Assembly: GCF_014646195.1 (NCBI RefSeq)
Contig: NZ_BMMZ01000004.1
Span: 1 to 64,000, forward strand
Reading direction: 5' to 3'
Length of the DNA stretch: 64,000 nt
Source of the DNA: Microlunatus endophyticus
GTDB lineage: Bacteria; Actinomycetota; Actinomycetes; Propionibacteriales; Propionibacteriaceae
The notes under the pieces were generated by a model. It saw only the letters and a list, made by a program, of their open reading frames with translations, ran no database searches and was not told the DNA's origin. Numbering within the stretch: position 1 is the stretch's first letter; every line of letters begins with the position of its first letter. A program made the translations under genes and the position numbers. Below, piece by piece: positions 9,699 through 18,861 of the stretch.

Positions 9699-11381
9699 TC
9701 AGAAACTCGCCTTGAGCACGTCAGAGCGGCCCAGCTCGGCGCCGTGGACGTCGACGCCGATCACTTGAAAGTACGGCCCGGTGCTGTCCACCGCGACTCC
9801 GGTCTCGAATCCGGCCCGGGGTACCTTCGCCAACTGGCGCAGCGCCGACTGCTTCGAGCCGGCCAGCACCGTCCACTGCGCCACCTCGGTCGCTCCGTTC
9901 CAGCTGGCGTACACCGTCGAGCCGCGAGCAGCATTGGTGCCGGCCGTGATCACCGGCTTACCACCTGGCTGGCCGGTCCAAGTGCCCGAGAGCGTCCGGT
10001 AGCTCTGCACGTTGTCGGGGAGCTTGCCGTCCAGCACGAGCGTGCCGTCGGTGGAGAACTGGGAGAAGTACGGCTCGGCTCCCCAGCCGACGAACCATTC
10101 ACCCGTCGACAGGTGCTGGAAGCTGCCCTGGCTGTCGGCCAGCAATCCGGCCGGATGGGTCAGGGCCCGAACCAGTGCGACCGTCATGGACTTCGTGTCC
10201 ACGTCAAGCAGCAGTGCTCTGGACTGCCGTTCCTGCGCAGGGGCCGAGGCGTTGTCGAAGATCATCAGCCGTCCCGGTCGCAGCTGGGTGGCGTGATGCT
10301 GCCATTCGAACCGAGTTCCGGTCGCGTGGTGGAAGTCGGAGTGCTGACCGCCGAGCCGCCAGAGCACCCTCCCTGAGGATTTGGCGACCGCGTAGACCGC
10401 CCAGGTATTGCGGGACGAGATCAGCAGCGTGTCGTTGTCCAGTTCGAAGATCGAATTGATGTGGAAATAGTCCAGCGTGTCGCCGGGATTGGTTGTGGGC
10501 TTGACGTAACTGGCCGTCGGATCAACGTGATCAAGACTGTCCCAACTGAAGAGCAGCTTGCCGGTGGCGATGTCGATCTCCTGGACGACCCCGCTCAGCA
10601 CGTTGCCTTTCGACAGGCCGCCCGCTGCTGTCAGGTCCGTGGTGGTCCTGCGGTAGGCGGTCAGGTAGGCGGTGTTGCGCGCAGTGATCAGGAATTCGTG
10701 CAGATCGGCCTGGAGATTCCCGACCGCGTTGACGGTCGCGATCTTGGTGTAGCTGCTGTCGGCAATCACCCCGGTTCCGGTGCCGTACCCGTTGGCCGAG
10801 GTGCCTTCCCACCAGGTCAGCACCGGCCGGCCGCGATAGGTCTGTGGCCGGAAGTCCATCACCACATCGGATTGCCCCTCTGCGGAATCGGTCGGGGAGA
10901 ACCAGACCAGGCGTCCGGCGTGATCGATGATCATCGGGCCCGACTGGCTACTGGTCGTCCCCGTGGCCGTGTATTGCTTCGGTGCCAGGAAGATGTATTT
11001 CTGGCTCCCGATCTTCGGGCCAGCCCCGGCGCGAGTCATGATCACTTCGGGCGGCGAAAGGTCGGGTCGGGTCCGGAAGCTGGTCGCGGTACTGGCCGTA
11101 CCTGGGTTGGCCGTGCCCGAGGATCCGTCGGGAGAGGCGCTCGCGGACACACGCGAGGTCGCGGTCCCGTCAGACCTGCCGATCCGGTATCCGACCAGTC
11201 CGGCTGCACCGAGTGCGGCCGCACCGGCGACAACGCCGGACAGTCCCAGCACCTCGCGCCGGCCCAACCGCTGTCGGGTCGCGCGAGGGCCGTCGGGTTG
11301 GTCCTGTTGGTCGGTCTGACGGTCGGTCTGATCATCAGACTGGTTGTCGGTGGTCATCGGATCCTCGGGCACGTGGCCCAA
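9699..11381 (-). CDS. Arylsulfotransferase-like (ASST) family protein, Tat-exported
   Basis: This protein of about 560 residues begins with a polar Asp/Gln-rich region. A twin-arginine signal follows (GRREVLGLSGVVAG, then a hydrophobic stretch near 45-66), so it should be folded before export. The body is a beta-propeller of the ASST type, with PMIIDHAGRLVWFSP, DLHEFLITARNTAYL, the conserved DYFHINSIFELDNDT and FEWQHHATQL. Characterised ASSTs move sulfate between phenols. Many actinobacterial homologues are untested and may not be sulfotransferases. The start could also be the ATG at 11357, eight codons in. It is divergent from murI. Confidence 0.75.
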   Translation of the reverse strand: MGHVPEDPMTTDNQSDDQTDRQTDQQDQPDGPRATRQRLGRREVLGLSGVVAGAAALGAAGLVGYRIGRSDGTATSRVSASASPDGSSGTANPGTASTATSFRTRPDLSPPEVIMTRAGAGPKIGSQKYIFLAPKQYTATGTTSSQSGPMIIDHAGRLVWFSPTDSAEGQSDVVMDFRPQTYRGRPVLTWWEGTSANGYGTGTGVIADSSYTKIATVNAVGNLQADLHEFLITARNTAYLTAYRRTTTDLTAAGGLSKGNVLSGVVQEIDIATGKLLFSWDSLDHVDPTASYVKPTTNPGDTLDYFHINSIFELDNDTLLISSRNTWAVYAVAKSSGRVLWRLGGQHSDFHHATGTRFEWQHHATQLRPGRLMIFDNASAPAQERQSRALLLDVDTKSMTVALVRALTHPAGLLADSQGSFQHLSTGEWFVGWGAEPYFSQFSTDGTLVLDGKLPDNVQSYRTLSGTWTGQPGGKPVITAGTNAARGSTVYASWNGATEVAQWTVLAGSKQSALRQLAKVPRAGFETGVAVDSTGPYFQVIGVDVHGAELGRSDVLKASF

Positions 11382-11453
11382 CTGTGCCCACCGGAGCTAT
11401 GAACGACATGTGCAGAACCTGGGAGTCGGACCTGACGATTAAGCTGCCCGACT

Positions 11454-12314
11454 GTGACGCCCGAGCGACCGCAAACCGCCGCGCAGGCGCCGATCGGGAT
11501 CTTCGACTCCGGATTCGGCGGCCTGACCGTGGCCCGTGCCGTCATGGATCAGCTGCCCAACGAGGACATCGTCTACCTCGGTGACACCGCGCGCTCGCCC
11601 TACGGCGAGCAGCCGATCGCCGACGTACGGGAATTCACCCTGGAGTGCCTTGATCATCTCGTTGGCCTGGGCGTCAAGGCGTTGGTGATCGCCTGCAACT
11701 CCGGTAGCGCCGCCACTCTCCGCGACGCCCGGGAGCGTTACGACGTGCCGGTGATCGAGGTCATCCTGCCGGCGGCCCGGCGGGCTGTGGCCACCACCCG
11801 CAACGGGCGCATCGGGGTGATCTGCACCGAGGCCACTGCTCACTCGATGGCCTACGACGACGCGTTCGCTGTGGCGCCCGGGGTCGAGCTCTTCACCGCG
11901 GCCTGTCCGAAATTCGTTCCTTATGTCGAGGCCGGGATCACCGGCGGGCCAGAGCTGCTGGCGGCTGCGGAGGACTATCTGGCGCCGTTGCGGGCGGCGG
12001 GTATCGACACTCTGGTGCTGGGCTGCACGCACTATCCGCTGCTCACCGGGGTGCTGTCGGTGGTGCTGGGTGACGGGGTGTCCCTAGTGTCCAGCGCGGC
12101 GGCCTGTGCCGACAGCGTCTACTCTGAGCTGTCGGCCGACGGGCTCACCCACAACGAGCCGCGCGAGGCGCGGCACACGTTCCTGACCACCGGCAATCCG
12201 GAGTCGTTCTCGCGGCTGGGCCGCAGGCTGATCCCGGAGTTGATCACCGATGTGGTGCAGTTCAGCGAGCCGTCGAGCCCGAGGGGGACAGCTGTGGGGC
12301 GGGCATGGACCTGA
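11454..12314 (+). CDS. murI: Glutamate racemase
   Basis: This 286-residue cofactor-independent racemase supplies D-glutamate for peptidoglycan. It has the N-terminal IGIFDSGFGGLTVA and the two catalytic cysteines in ACNSGSA (C81; the usual motif is ACNTASA) and GCTHYPLL. DTARSPYG also matches the family. The GTG at 11454 sits 20 residues before the conserved IFDSG. Its end overlaps the next gene by 10 bases, as in other actinobacteria where murI precedes the metallo-hydrolase and rph. Confidence 0.93.
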   Translation: MTPERPQTAAQAPIGIFDSGFGGLTVARAVMDQLPNEDIVYLGDTARSPYGEQPIADVREFTLECLDHLVGLGVKALVIACNSGSAATLRDARERYDVPVIEVILPAARRAVATTRNGRIGVICTEATAHSMAYDDAFAVAPGVELFTAACPKFVPYVEAGITGGPELLAAAEDYLAPLRAAGIDTLVLGCTHYPLLTGVLSVVLGDGVSLVSSAAACADSVYSELSADGLTHNEPREARHTFLTTGNPESFSRLGRRLIPELITDVVQFSEPSSPRGTAVGRAWT

Positions 12315-13081
12315 CGATCATCGGCTGCAGTGGTTCGATCAGCGGGCCGGAGTCGCCGGCTTCCAGCTATTTGATCACCGCGCCGTACCGGGGGCGGACC
12401 TTCACGCTGCTGGTCGATTGTGGTCCGGGTGCGATGGGCGGGCTCTACCGGCTGATCGATCCGCGTCGGGTCGATGCGATCGGCATCAGCCACCTGCATC
12501 CCGATCACTGCATCGACCTGTGCGGTTTCCACGTCGCCTCCCGCTACGCGCCCGACGCACCCTGGGATCCCGTCGACCTGTACGGGCCGCCCGGCACGCT
12601 GGAGCGCATCACCAGGGCCTACGACTCCAGTGCGAACGGTGATGATCATGAAGATCTGACGTCGAGTTTCACTCCGCACAGCTGGCAACCGAGCCAGCAG
12701 GTCGGCCCGTTCACGATCACCACGGCTTTGATGAGTCACCCGGTGCCGACGTACGGGATGCGGATCGAGTCCGATGGTGTGGTGTTGGCCTATTCGGCCG
12801 ACACCGGGCCGACGGATGCGCTGGTTGATCTTGCCCGCGGCTCCGACCTGCTGCTGGCCGAGTCGGCCTTCCTCGATGACGACGACAATCCGCCCGGCCT
12901 GCATCTGACCGGCTCCCAGGCCGGTGATCATGCCGCCCGGGCCGGTGCCAGGTCGCTGATGATCACCCATATTCCGCCGTGGCACGATCCGGAGCAGGTG
13001 CTGGCCGCTGCCGGCCGGCATTTCGACGGTCCGGTCGAGGGTGCGACCAGGGGTCTGGTCAGGCGGGTCGTCAGACGGTGA
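12305..13081 (+). CDS. Metallo-beta-lactamase-fold hydrolase (Rv1339-like)
   Basis: This 258-residue hydrolase has the MBL metal motif in GISHLHPDHCIDL, a downstream aspartate in LAYSADTGPTD and a final histidine in ITHIPPW. It occupies the slot between murI and rph taken by Rv1339 in Mycobacterium tuberculosis, which has been reported to be an atypical cAMP phosphodiesterase. A role in cyclic nucleotide or nucleic acid turnover is therefore an inference from family and position. It overlaps murI by 10 bases and is probably translated with it. Confidence 0.85.
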   Translation: MDLTIIGCSGSISGPESPASSYLITAPYRGRTFTLLVDCGPGAMGGLYRLIDPRRVDAIGISHLHPDHCIDLCGFHVASRYAPDAPWDPVDLYGPPGTLERITRAYDSSANGDDHEDLTSSFTPHSWQPSQQVGPFTITTALMSHPVPTYGMRIESDGVVLAYSADTGPTDALVDLARGSDLLLAESAFLDDDDNPPGLHLTGSQAGDHAARAGARSLMITHIPPWHDPEQVLAAAGRHFDGPVEGATRGLVRRVVRR

Positions 13082-13951
13082 TCAGTCGGCTCGCTGCAGC
13101 TTGTAGTGCAGCCTGAAGGCCGAAGTCCGCCACATCCGCAGTTCATGATCAGTGCGCAGCACGCCCTCGTCGTCCACATAGACCCGGAACGACTCGTGGA
13201 ACGGCAGCCGCGCCGCGAAGGTCCGGCCCGCGTCCTCCGCGACCACATAGGTGCCGGGCGCACCGAACGGCCCTGGTGGTGACTCCAACCGGAAGGCGCC
13301 GTCGTGCTGGTCGGCGTACGGCATGAAGTTCGCCTGGATGTTGCCGGACTCCAGCGGGAAGGCGACGTTGACGGCGGGCCGGGTACCGCCCGGTAACAGC
13401 CGCGGCGCGTACAGGCCGCCGTAGACGTATTCACCGGTCGACCGCAGGGTGCGCAGCCAGCCGGCCGCCAGCTGCCGTCCCGCTGGATCGCGGATCGGCA
13501 GCACCCGGCTGCCCATGCCGTGGGCAGTGTCCAGCGGACGCATCGGCACCGCCAGCTGCTGCAACCGCTTGCCCCAGACCCGGGAGATCAGCTCGCCCGG
13601 CGGCCAGAACAGCGGCGACCATGCCGACCACACCTCCAGGCGGTAGCGGGCCGTGTGCTCGTAGAAGTCACGGACGGCGGGATGAAGATCCCCCGCGTCG
13701 AAGCCTGGTCCGTCGAGTTCGGCCATGTCGGCCAGAAGGCCGGCATCGGCGTCGTCGGTGACGACCGTCCCGCCGAGTAGGTCGGCCGCGGCCGGCAGCC
13801 AGCTGTCCTCGACCAGCGAACCGGTGTTCTGCGGTGCCCGCAACCAACGGCCGGACCCGTACGGGTCGATCTTGCGTCCGGTCAGCCGCCAGAACTTCCG
13901 GGTGCCGAGATCGAGCGCCCGGGTGAGGCCGGCGGAGGCGGATGGCTGCAT
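13082..13951 (-). CDS. Conserved hypothetical protein, function unknown
   Basis: This is a soluble-looking protein of 289 residues. It has a basic N-terminus (FWRLTGRKIDPYG) and a C-terminal half with many aromatic beta-strand-like segments (YVYGGLYAPRLLPGG, FRLHYKL). No catalytic motif, signal peptide or membrane helix is apparent. The ATG at 13951 is chosen because the longer frame would run into the antitoxin gene at 14006. It ends directly against the MBL gene on the other strand. I do not recognise the family. Confidence 0.55.
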   Translation of the reverse strand: MQPSASAGLTRALDLGTRKFWRLTGRKIDPYGSGRWLRAPQNTGSLVEDSWLPAAADLLGGTVVTDDADAGLLADMAELDGPGFDAGDLHPAVRDFYEHTARYRLEVWSAWSPLFWPPGELISRVWGKRLQQLAVPMRPLDTAHGMGSRVLPIRDPAGRQLAAGWLRTLRSTGEYVYGGLYAPRLLPGGTRPAVNVAFPLESGNIQANFMPYADQHDGAFRLESPPGPFGAPGTYVVAEDAGRTFAARLPFHESFRVYVDDEGVLRTDHELRMWRTSAFRLHYKLQRAD

Positions 13952-14005
13952 GCGCACCGATCGTAGGCGGCCAGGCTCGACAAGGCTGAATGGTAATCTC
14001 GACCC

Positions 14006-14251
14006 ATGCGCACAACCATGGACGCCGGTGGGCGAGTGGTGATCCCCAAGGAGGTGCGACGGCAACTCGGACTACAGCCGGGGCAACCGCTCGACATCGC
14101 CGTCGTCGACGGCCGGGTCAGCATTGACGTGTCCGGAATCGGCATGCATCTCGAGGTCCGTGACGGACTTCCGGTCGCCGTTCCGGATGAGCCGGTCGAG
14201 CAACTCACCGCGGAAACGGTCCGTGCCACGGTGGAGGAACTGCGTCGGTGA
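14006..14251 (+). CDS. AbrB/MazE-type antitoxin (VapB-like)
   Basis: This 81-residue protein has an N-terminal SpoVT/AbrB DNA-binding fold: MRTTMDAGGRVVIPKEVR followed by QLGLQPGQPLDI. Its C-terminal tail (EQLTAETVRATVEELRR) would bind the toxin. The stop codon overlaps the GTG of a PIN-domain toxin gene by four bases, the usual VapBC layout, and such antitoxins usually repress their own operon. The frame is intact although its toxin is not. Confidence 0.85.
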   Translation: MRTTMDAGGRVVIPKEVRRQLGLQPGQPLDIAVVDGRVSIDVSGIGMHLEVRDGLPVAVPDEPVEQLTAETVRATVEELRR

Positions 14252-14657
14252 GGGCCGTTGACACCAGTGTCATCGTCGCGGCGTTCGCCGGCTGGCATCA
14301 GGACCACGCCTCGGCCGCGGCGGAGCTTCGGCAGCGCCCCCGGGTCGTCGCCCACGCGCTGTTGGAGGCCTACAGTGTGCTGACCCGGTTGCCCGGTCCG
14401 CACCGAGCGCCGCCGGTCTGGCTGCTGAATTCCTGGCCGCGGTCTTTCCCGAAGAGCCGTTGGTTCTGTCGTCGGGTCGCTATCGGGAGATGGCGACATC
14501 CCGACTGGTCGGACTCGGAATCTCCGGTGGTGCCTGTTACGACGCGCTGATCGCCGAGACCGTCCTGGCCGCGGGTGGAACGTTGGTCACCCTGGACGGT
14601 CGGGCACTGCGGACGTACATCAAGATCGGATGTCCGGCGGAGCAGCTCAGTCGTTAG
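14248..14657 (+). pseudogene. VapC-like PIN-domain toxin, frameshifted
   Basis: The frame opening at GTG 14248 (MRAVDTSVIVAAFAG) carries the first PIN aspartate and the conserved ALLEAYSVLTRLPG glutamate. It then runs into unrelated sequence. The rest of the PIN domain ([21 protein letters not shown] with an acidic residue, and LVTLDGRAL) continues in a frame shifted by one base. The break lies between about 14406 and 14420 in a GCGCCGCCGG run. No slippery heptamer is seen, so this looks like a loss-of-function indel or a sequencing error rather than programmed frameshifting. All four acidic active-site positions are otherwise present across the two frames. Confidence 0.8.
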
Positions 14658-14667
14658 GGTTGCGGCC

Positions 14668-15411
14668 ATGACCGAGACGACGAGCAGCACCGGACCCCGC
14701 GCGGACGGCCGCGCCTACGACCAGTTGCGCGAGGTCAGGTTCACCCGCAACTGGCTGGACTCCGCCGAAGGGTCGGTGCTGGTCGAATTCGGCAAGACCC
14801 GGGTGCTCGTCGCCGCCAGCGTCACTGAGGGTGTACCGCGCTGGCGGAAGGGCTCCGGCCTGGGCTGGGTGACCAGCGAGTACGCGATGCTGCCGCGAGC
14901 GACCAACACCCGCAACGACCGCGAGTCGATCAAGGGCCGGGTCGGTGGGCGTACGCACGAGATCAGTCGGCTGATCGGCCGCAGTCTGCGCGCGGTGATC
15001 GACTACAAGGCGCTCGGCGAGAACACCATCGTGCTGGACTGCGACGTCCTGCAGGCCGACGGCGGTACGCGTACGGCCTCGATCACCGGCGCCTATGTCG
15101 CGCTCAGCGATGCGGTCAGCTGGTTGCGGGACCGCAACGCGCTGGCGGGAGAACCGCTGACCAACTCGGTCTCGGCGATCTCGGTCGGGGTGGTGGACGG
15201 CATCCCGATGCTCGACCTGGCCTACAGCGAGGACTCGGTGGCCGACACCGATATGAATGTGGTGCTGAGCGGAACGGGCGACTTCATCGAGGTCCAGGGC
15301 ACCGCTGAGGGGGCGCCGTTCGACCGCAACACCCTGAACACGCTGCTCGACCTGGCGACCGACGGCTGCACGACATTGAAGGAACTGCAGCAGGCCGCGC
15401 TGGCGGACTGA
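14668..15411 (+). CDS. rph: Ribonuclease PH
   Basis: This 247-residue phosphorolytic exonuclease trims tRNA 3' ends. It shows [19 protein letters not shown] at the start, [35 protein letters not shown] for phosphate and RNA binding, [19 protein letters not shown], and [15 protein letters not shown]. The ATG at 14668 gives the standard length. The longer frame upstream overlaps the toxin remnant. rdgB follows 20 bases after the stop, a pairing conserved across actinobacteria. Confidence 0.95.
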   Translation: MTETTSSTGPRADGRAYDQLREVRFTRNWLDSAEGSVLVEFGKTRVLVAASVTEGVPRWRKGSGLGWVTSEYAMLPRATNTRNDRESIKGRVGGRTHEISRLIGRSLRAVIDYKALGENTIVLDCDVLQADGGTRTASITGAYVALSDAVSWLRDRNALAGEPLTNSVSAISVGVVDGIPMLDLAYSEDSVADTDMNVVLSGTGDFIEVQGTAEGAPFDRNTLNTLLDLATDGCTTLKELQQAALAD

Positions 15412-15430
15412 CCGAATCCGGAGAATCGGC

Positions 15431-16072
15431 ATGGCGTACGAGGTGGTGCTGGCGACCGGAAACGCCAAGAAGCTGGTCGAGTTGCGCCGGATGGTCGCCG
15501 AGAACCCGGCCGCAGCCGCGCTGGACATCCAGGTGCACGGGCTGGCCGACTTCCCGGCCTACCCGCAGCCGGCCGAGACCGAGCGGACCTTCGAGGGCAA
15601 CGCGCTGATCAAGGCCCGCACGGCCGTCGCCCGCACCGGACTGCCGGCCCTGGCCGACGACTCCGGGCTGGCGGTCGATGAGCTCAACGGCATGCCGGGC
15701 GTCCGGTCGGCGCGCTGGTCCGGGCCGGATGCCACCGACGACTCCAACAACGCGCTGCTGCTGGCCCAGCTGGACGACGTGGCCGACGAACGGCGTGCGG
15801 CGCAGTTCGTCAGCGCGGTCGCGCTGGTGCTCCCCGACGGCAGGGAGTTCGTCCGACACGGGCGGATGGCGGGTCGGCTGTTGTCGGAGCTTCGTGGTGA
15901 TAATGGGTTCGGGTACGACCCGATGTTCGTCGCTGATGCGACCGTCGCGGCGGGGCGACAGCTCAGCAACGGGGAGTTGTCGGCCGAGGAGAAGGACGCG
16001 ATCAGCCACCGCGGCATTGCAGTGCGGGCGATCGTCGAAGTGTTGGTGGACCTTGTGAAGGAAGCGGTCTGA
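15431..16072 (+). CDS. rdgB: XTP/dITP diphosphatase (HAM1 family)
   Basis: This 213-residue house-cleaning pyrophosphatase removes dITP, dXTP and their ribo forms from the nucleotide pool. The N-terminal [13 protein letters not shown] binds the triphosphate. [14 protein letters not shown] holds the catalytic aspartates, and GFGYDPMFV and [11 protein letters not shown] complete the family signature. It sits in the rph-rdgB pair and runs on towards thyA, which is thematically consistent with nucleotide pool care. Confidence 0.94.
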   Translation: MAYEVVLATGNAKKLVELRRMVAENPAAAALDIQVHGLADFPAYPQPAETERTFEGNALIKARTAVARTGLPALADDSGLAVDELNGMPGVRSARWSGPDATDDSNNALLLAQLDDVADERRAAQFVSAVALVLPDGREFVRHGRMAGRLLSELRGDNGFGYDPMFVADATVAAGRQLSNGELSAEEKDAISHRGIAVRAIVEVLVDLVKEAV

Positions 16073-16086
16073 GGGGTGAGTGGGCG

Positions 16087-16899
16087 ATGAAGACGTATCT
16101 GGATCTGCTGCAGCATGTGCTGGACAACGGCACCGAGAAGGGTGACCGGACCGGCACCGGCACGCTGAGTGTCTTCGGCTACCAGATGCGCTTCAACCTC
16201 AATGACGGGTTCCCGCTGCTGACCACCAAGAAGATCCATACCCGGTCGGTGTTCGGCGAGCTGCTCTGGTTCCTGCGCGGCGAAACCAACGTCAACTGGC
16301 TGCATGAGCACGACATCAGCATCTGGGACGAGTGGGCCGACGATTCCGGCGAACTCGGGCCCATCTACGGCTACCAGTGGCGCAGTTGGCCGGATCCGAT
16401 CGCCGCCGAGAACGGCGAACCGGACACCCATGACCAGATCAGGACCGTGATCGAGCAGATCCGCAAGACCCCCGACTCCCGGCGGATGATCGTCAGCGCC
16501 TGGAACGTCGCCGAGCTCGACCAGATGGCGCTGCCGCCCTGCCACACGATGTTCCAGTTCTACGTCGCCGACGGACGGCTGAGCTGCCAGCTCTACCAGC
16601 GCTCGGCCGACATCTTCCTCGGCGTGCCGTTCAACATCGCCTCGTACGCCCTCTTGACCCACATGATCGCCCAGGTCACCGGGCTCGGGGTCGGCGACTT
16701 CGTGCACACCCTGGGCGATGCGCACCTCTACCTCAACCACGTCGAGCAGGCGAAGCGGCAGCTCACCCGGACGCCGCGCGCGCTGCCGAAGCTGATCTTG
16801 AACCCGTCGGTCACCGATATCGACGACTTCACCCTGGACGACATCAGCGTCGAGGGCTACGACCCGTACAAGGGCATCAAAGCCCCGATCGCGGTCTAG
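16087..16899 (+). CDS. thyA: Thymidylate synthase (ThyA)
   Basis: This 270-residue enzyme makes dTMP from dUMP using methylene-tetrahydrofolate. The active-site cysteine is in [12 protein letters not shown], with [19 protein letters not shown] and [11 protein letters not shown] forming the nucleotide site. Length matches bacterial ThyA with the short small-domain insert. It is followed by folA after 20 bases, so the dihydrofolate produced can be recycled by the next product. Its start lies 14 bases after rdgB. Confidence 0.96.
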   Translation: MKTYLDLLQHVLDNGTEKGDRTGTGTLSVFGYQMRFNLNDGFPLLTTKKIHTRSVFGELLWFLRGETNVNWLHEHDISIWDEWADDSGELGPIYGYQWRSWPDPIAAENGEPDTHDQIRTVIEQIRKTPDSRRMIVSAWNVAELDQMALPPCHTMFQFYVADGRLSCQLYQRSADIFLGVPFNIASYALLTHMIAQVTGLGVGDFVHTLGDAHLYLNHVEQAKRQLTRTPRALPKLILNPSVTDIDDFTLDDISVEGYDPYKGIKAPIAV

Positions 16900-16919
16900 G
16901 CCCGAGCTTGTCGCAGAGT

Positions 16920-17396
16920 ATGGAGGTCGTCGCGATCGCCGCGGTCGCCCGCAACGGCGTGATCGGCAACGGCCCGGAGATCCCGTGGCGGATCAAGGGC
17001 GACCAGGCGCGCTTCAAGAAGCTCACCACCGGCCACGTGTTGATCATGGGCCGCAAGACCTACGACTCCATCGGCCGCCCGCTTCCTGGGCGCAGCACGA
17101 TCGTGATCAGCCGCAATCCGGACTGGTCGGCCGACGGGGTCGAGACCGTCGACTCGATCGAGCGTGCACTTGAGCGGGCCGCCCAGATCGACCCCGACGG
17201 ACCGGTATTCATCGCCGGCGGGGGAGACATCTACCGTGCGGCCCTTGATCGTACCGACCGGTTGGAGATCACCGAGGTCGACCTCGAGCCGGAGGGTGAT
17301 GCGACTTTCCCGGAGATCGATCATGACCAGTGGCTGGTGTCGGCCCGGGACGATGATCACGACGGTTTCGCCTGGGTCAGCTACGTCCGCCGGTAG
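16920..17396 (+). CDS. folA: Dihydrofolate reductase
   Basis: This enzyme of about 158 residues reduces dihydrofolate with NADPH. It starts MEVVAIAAVARNGVIGNGPEIPW, then has HVLIMGRKTYDSIGRPLPGR, ISRNPDW and FIAGGGDIYRAAL, the standard DHFR signatures. A TTG four codons upstream (16908) is an alternative start; the ATG at 16920 gives the typical N-terminus. It pairs with thyA to form the thymidylate cycle. Confidence 0.94.
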   Translation: MEVVAIAAVARNGVIGNGPEIPWRIKGDQARFKKLTTGHVLIMGRKTYDSIGRPLPGRSTIVISRNPDWSADGVETVDSIERALERAAQIDPDGPVFIAGGGDIYRAALDRTDRLEITEVDLEPEGDATFPEIDHDQWLVSARDDDHDGFAWVSYVRR

Positions 17397-17516
17397 GAAA
17401 CGTTGCCGGAAAGCTATCGCGACCGGCCGAGATGATCCGAAGCCAGGGACTGCGGCTGCCCTAAGGTGACTTACGTTCCCCAATGTGTGGGGTGTGGACA
17501 ACGTAAGGAGATGGTC

Positions 17517-18275
17517 ATGGATTCCTCCACTCCTGCAGCTCGGATCGGTGCGGAGTTCCTGGGCACGTTTTGGCTGGTCTTCGGCGGCTGTGGTGCCGCC
17601 ATCCTGGCCGGTGTCGTACTCAACACCGACCAGGTGTCGGTCGGGATCGGATATCTCGGTGTGGCGCTGGCCTTCGGTCTGACGGTGCTGACGATGGCGT
17701 TCGCGGTCGGCCACGTGTCCGGCGGACACTTCAACCCGGCGGTCACGATCGGGCTGGCGATCGCCAACCGGATCGAATGGAAGTGGGTTCCCAGCTACAT
17801 CATCACCCAGATCGTTGCGGGCTCGGCGGCCGGTGCGGTGCTGTGGGTGATCGCCAACGGCAAGCCGGGCTTCAGTGCTGTCGACAGTGGCTTCGCCAGC
17901 AACGGTTACGGTGATCGTTCGCCCAATCACTACTCGCTGCTGGCCTGTGCGATCGTGGAGATCGTCCTGACGGCGTTCTTCCTGTACGTGATCCTCGGTG
18001 CGACCGACGACCGGGCGCCGAAGGGCTTCGCCCCGATCGCGATCGGCCTGGCGCTGACTCTGATCCACCTGGTCGGCATCCCGGTCACGAACACCTCGGT
18101 CAACCCGGCCCGTTCGATCGGTGTCGCCTGGTTCGCCGGAAGCGGTGCGCTGGAACAGGTCTGGTTGTTCATCGTGGCGCCGATCGCGGGTGCGGCGATC
18201 GCCGGCTTCAGCTACTCCAAGATCACCGCGGCCCACAAGCTCGAGGTCGACGAGGGCGTCGCCAACAACCCGTAG
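17517..18275 (+). CDS. Aquaporin (MIP family channel)
   Basis: This 252-residue, six-helix channel has both NPA boxes, in [12 protein letters not shown] and [12 protein letters not shown]. The arginine after the second NPA forms the selectivity filter. The pattern fits water-selective AqpZ more than glycerol facilitators, since the GlpF aspartate after the second NPA is absent (NPARS). TAAGGAG at 17504-17510 sets the start at ATG 17517 rather than the ATG at 17511, which it abuts. Confidence 0.9.
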   Translation: MDSSTPAARIGAEFLGTFWLVFGGCGAAILAGVVLNTDQVSVGIGYLGVALAFGLTVLTMAFAVGHVSGGHFNPAVTIGLAIANRIEWKWVPSYIITQIVAGSAAGAVLWVIANGKPGFSAVDSGFASNGYGDRSPNHYSLLACAIVEIVLTAFFLYVILGATDDRAPKGFAPIAIGLALTLIHLVGIPVTNTSVNPARSIGVAWFAGSGALEQVWLFIVAPIAGAAIAGFSYSKITAAHKLEVDEGVANNP

Positions 18276-18286
18276 GGCTCATGCGC

Positions 18287-18370
18287 TGGTGCCGGAGGCG
18301 GGACTTGAACCCGCACGCCTGGGGCACAGCATCCTAAGTGCTGCGTGTCTGCCAATTCCACCACTCCGGC
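18287..18370 (-). tRNA. tRNA-Leu (anticodon UAG)
   Basis: On the minus strand GCCGGAG (from 18370) pairs with CTCCGGC near the 3' end, and CCA is encoded at 18289-18287. The anticodon arm CAGCA-CTTAGGA-TGCTG shows anticodon TAG. A long variable arm and the GGTTCAAGTCC T-loop fit a type II leucine tRNA. Confidence 0.95.
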
Positions 18371-18396
18371 CGTCCCGACAGTTTAGGGGTACGCAG

Positions 18397-18807
18397 CTAC
18401 TGCACGAGCAGGCAGAACGGATGTCCGGCCGGGTCGGCAAGCACATACAGCGGCTCGTCCTCCTCGTCGGTGCGGTCGAACAGCAGTGTGGCACCGAGTT
18501 CCTCGGCATATCGGCGTTGCCGCCGGAGCTCATCGACATCGGCGACCAGATAGTCATGGTGCATCTGCTTGGGCACCTCGTCGGTGGGCCAGGTCGGCCG
18601 GGCCAACTCGCTCACCTGGTTGAAGGCCAGCACCCGATGATCATCATCGTCCATCAGCACCAGCCAGTCGGCCTCGTCGGGCCCGCTCTCCGGTGGTTCG
18701 TCGCCCGGTCGGTAGTGCAGTCCGAGCAGTTGCCGGTAGAACTCGGCGAGCCCGCGACAATCGGTGGCATCGAGCGCGGTGTGCATCAGCACCGGATGGT
18801 TCGGCAT
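18397..18807 (-). CDS. VOC (glyoxalase/bleomycin resistance fold) family protein
   Basis: This 136-residue protein consists of two beta-alpha-beta-beta-beta modules: an N-terminal HTALDATDCRGLAEFYRQLLG and a C-terminal half with HHDYLVADVDELRRQ and DPAGHPFCLLVQ. Candidate metal ligands (H, E) are present in the usual places, but the substrate is not predictable. It is read away from the aldo/keto reductase gene and ends just before the tRNA-Leu. The family call is secure. Confidence 0.82.
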   Translation of the reverse strand: MPNHPVLMHTALDATDCRGLAEFYRQLLGLHYRPGDEPPESGPDEADWLVLMDDDDHRVLAFNQVSELARPTWPTDEVPKQMHHDYLVADVDELRRQRRYAEELGATLLFDRTDEEDEPLYVLADPAGHPFCLLVQ

Positions 18808-18861
18808 GGCGCCTCCGTGATTGCGGTGTAGTGGTCGCGATGCACGACATCATGGCACCGA

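Noticed and set aside
14406..14420. Programmed -1 frameshifting to make the VapC toxin
   Set aside because: No slippery heptamer or downstream structure is seen in the GCGCCGCCGG run.
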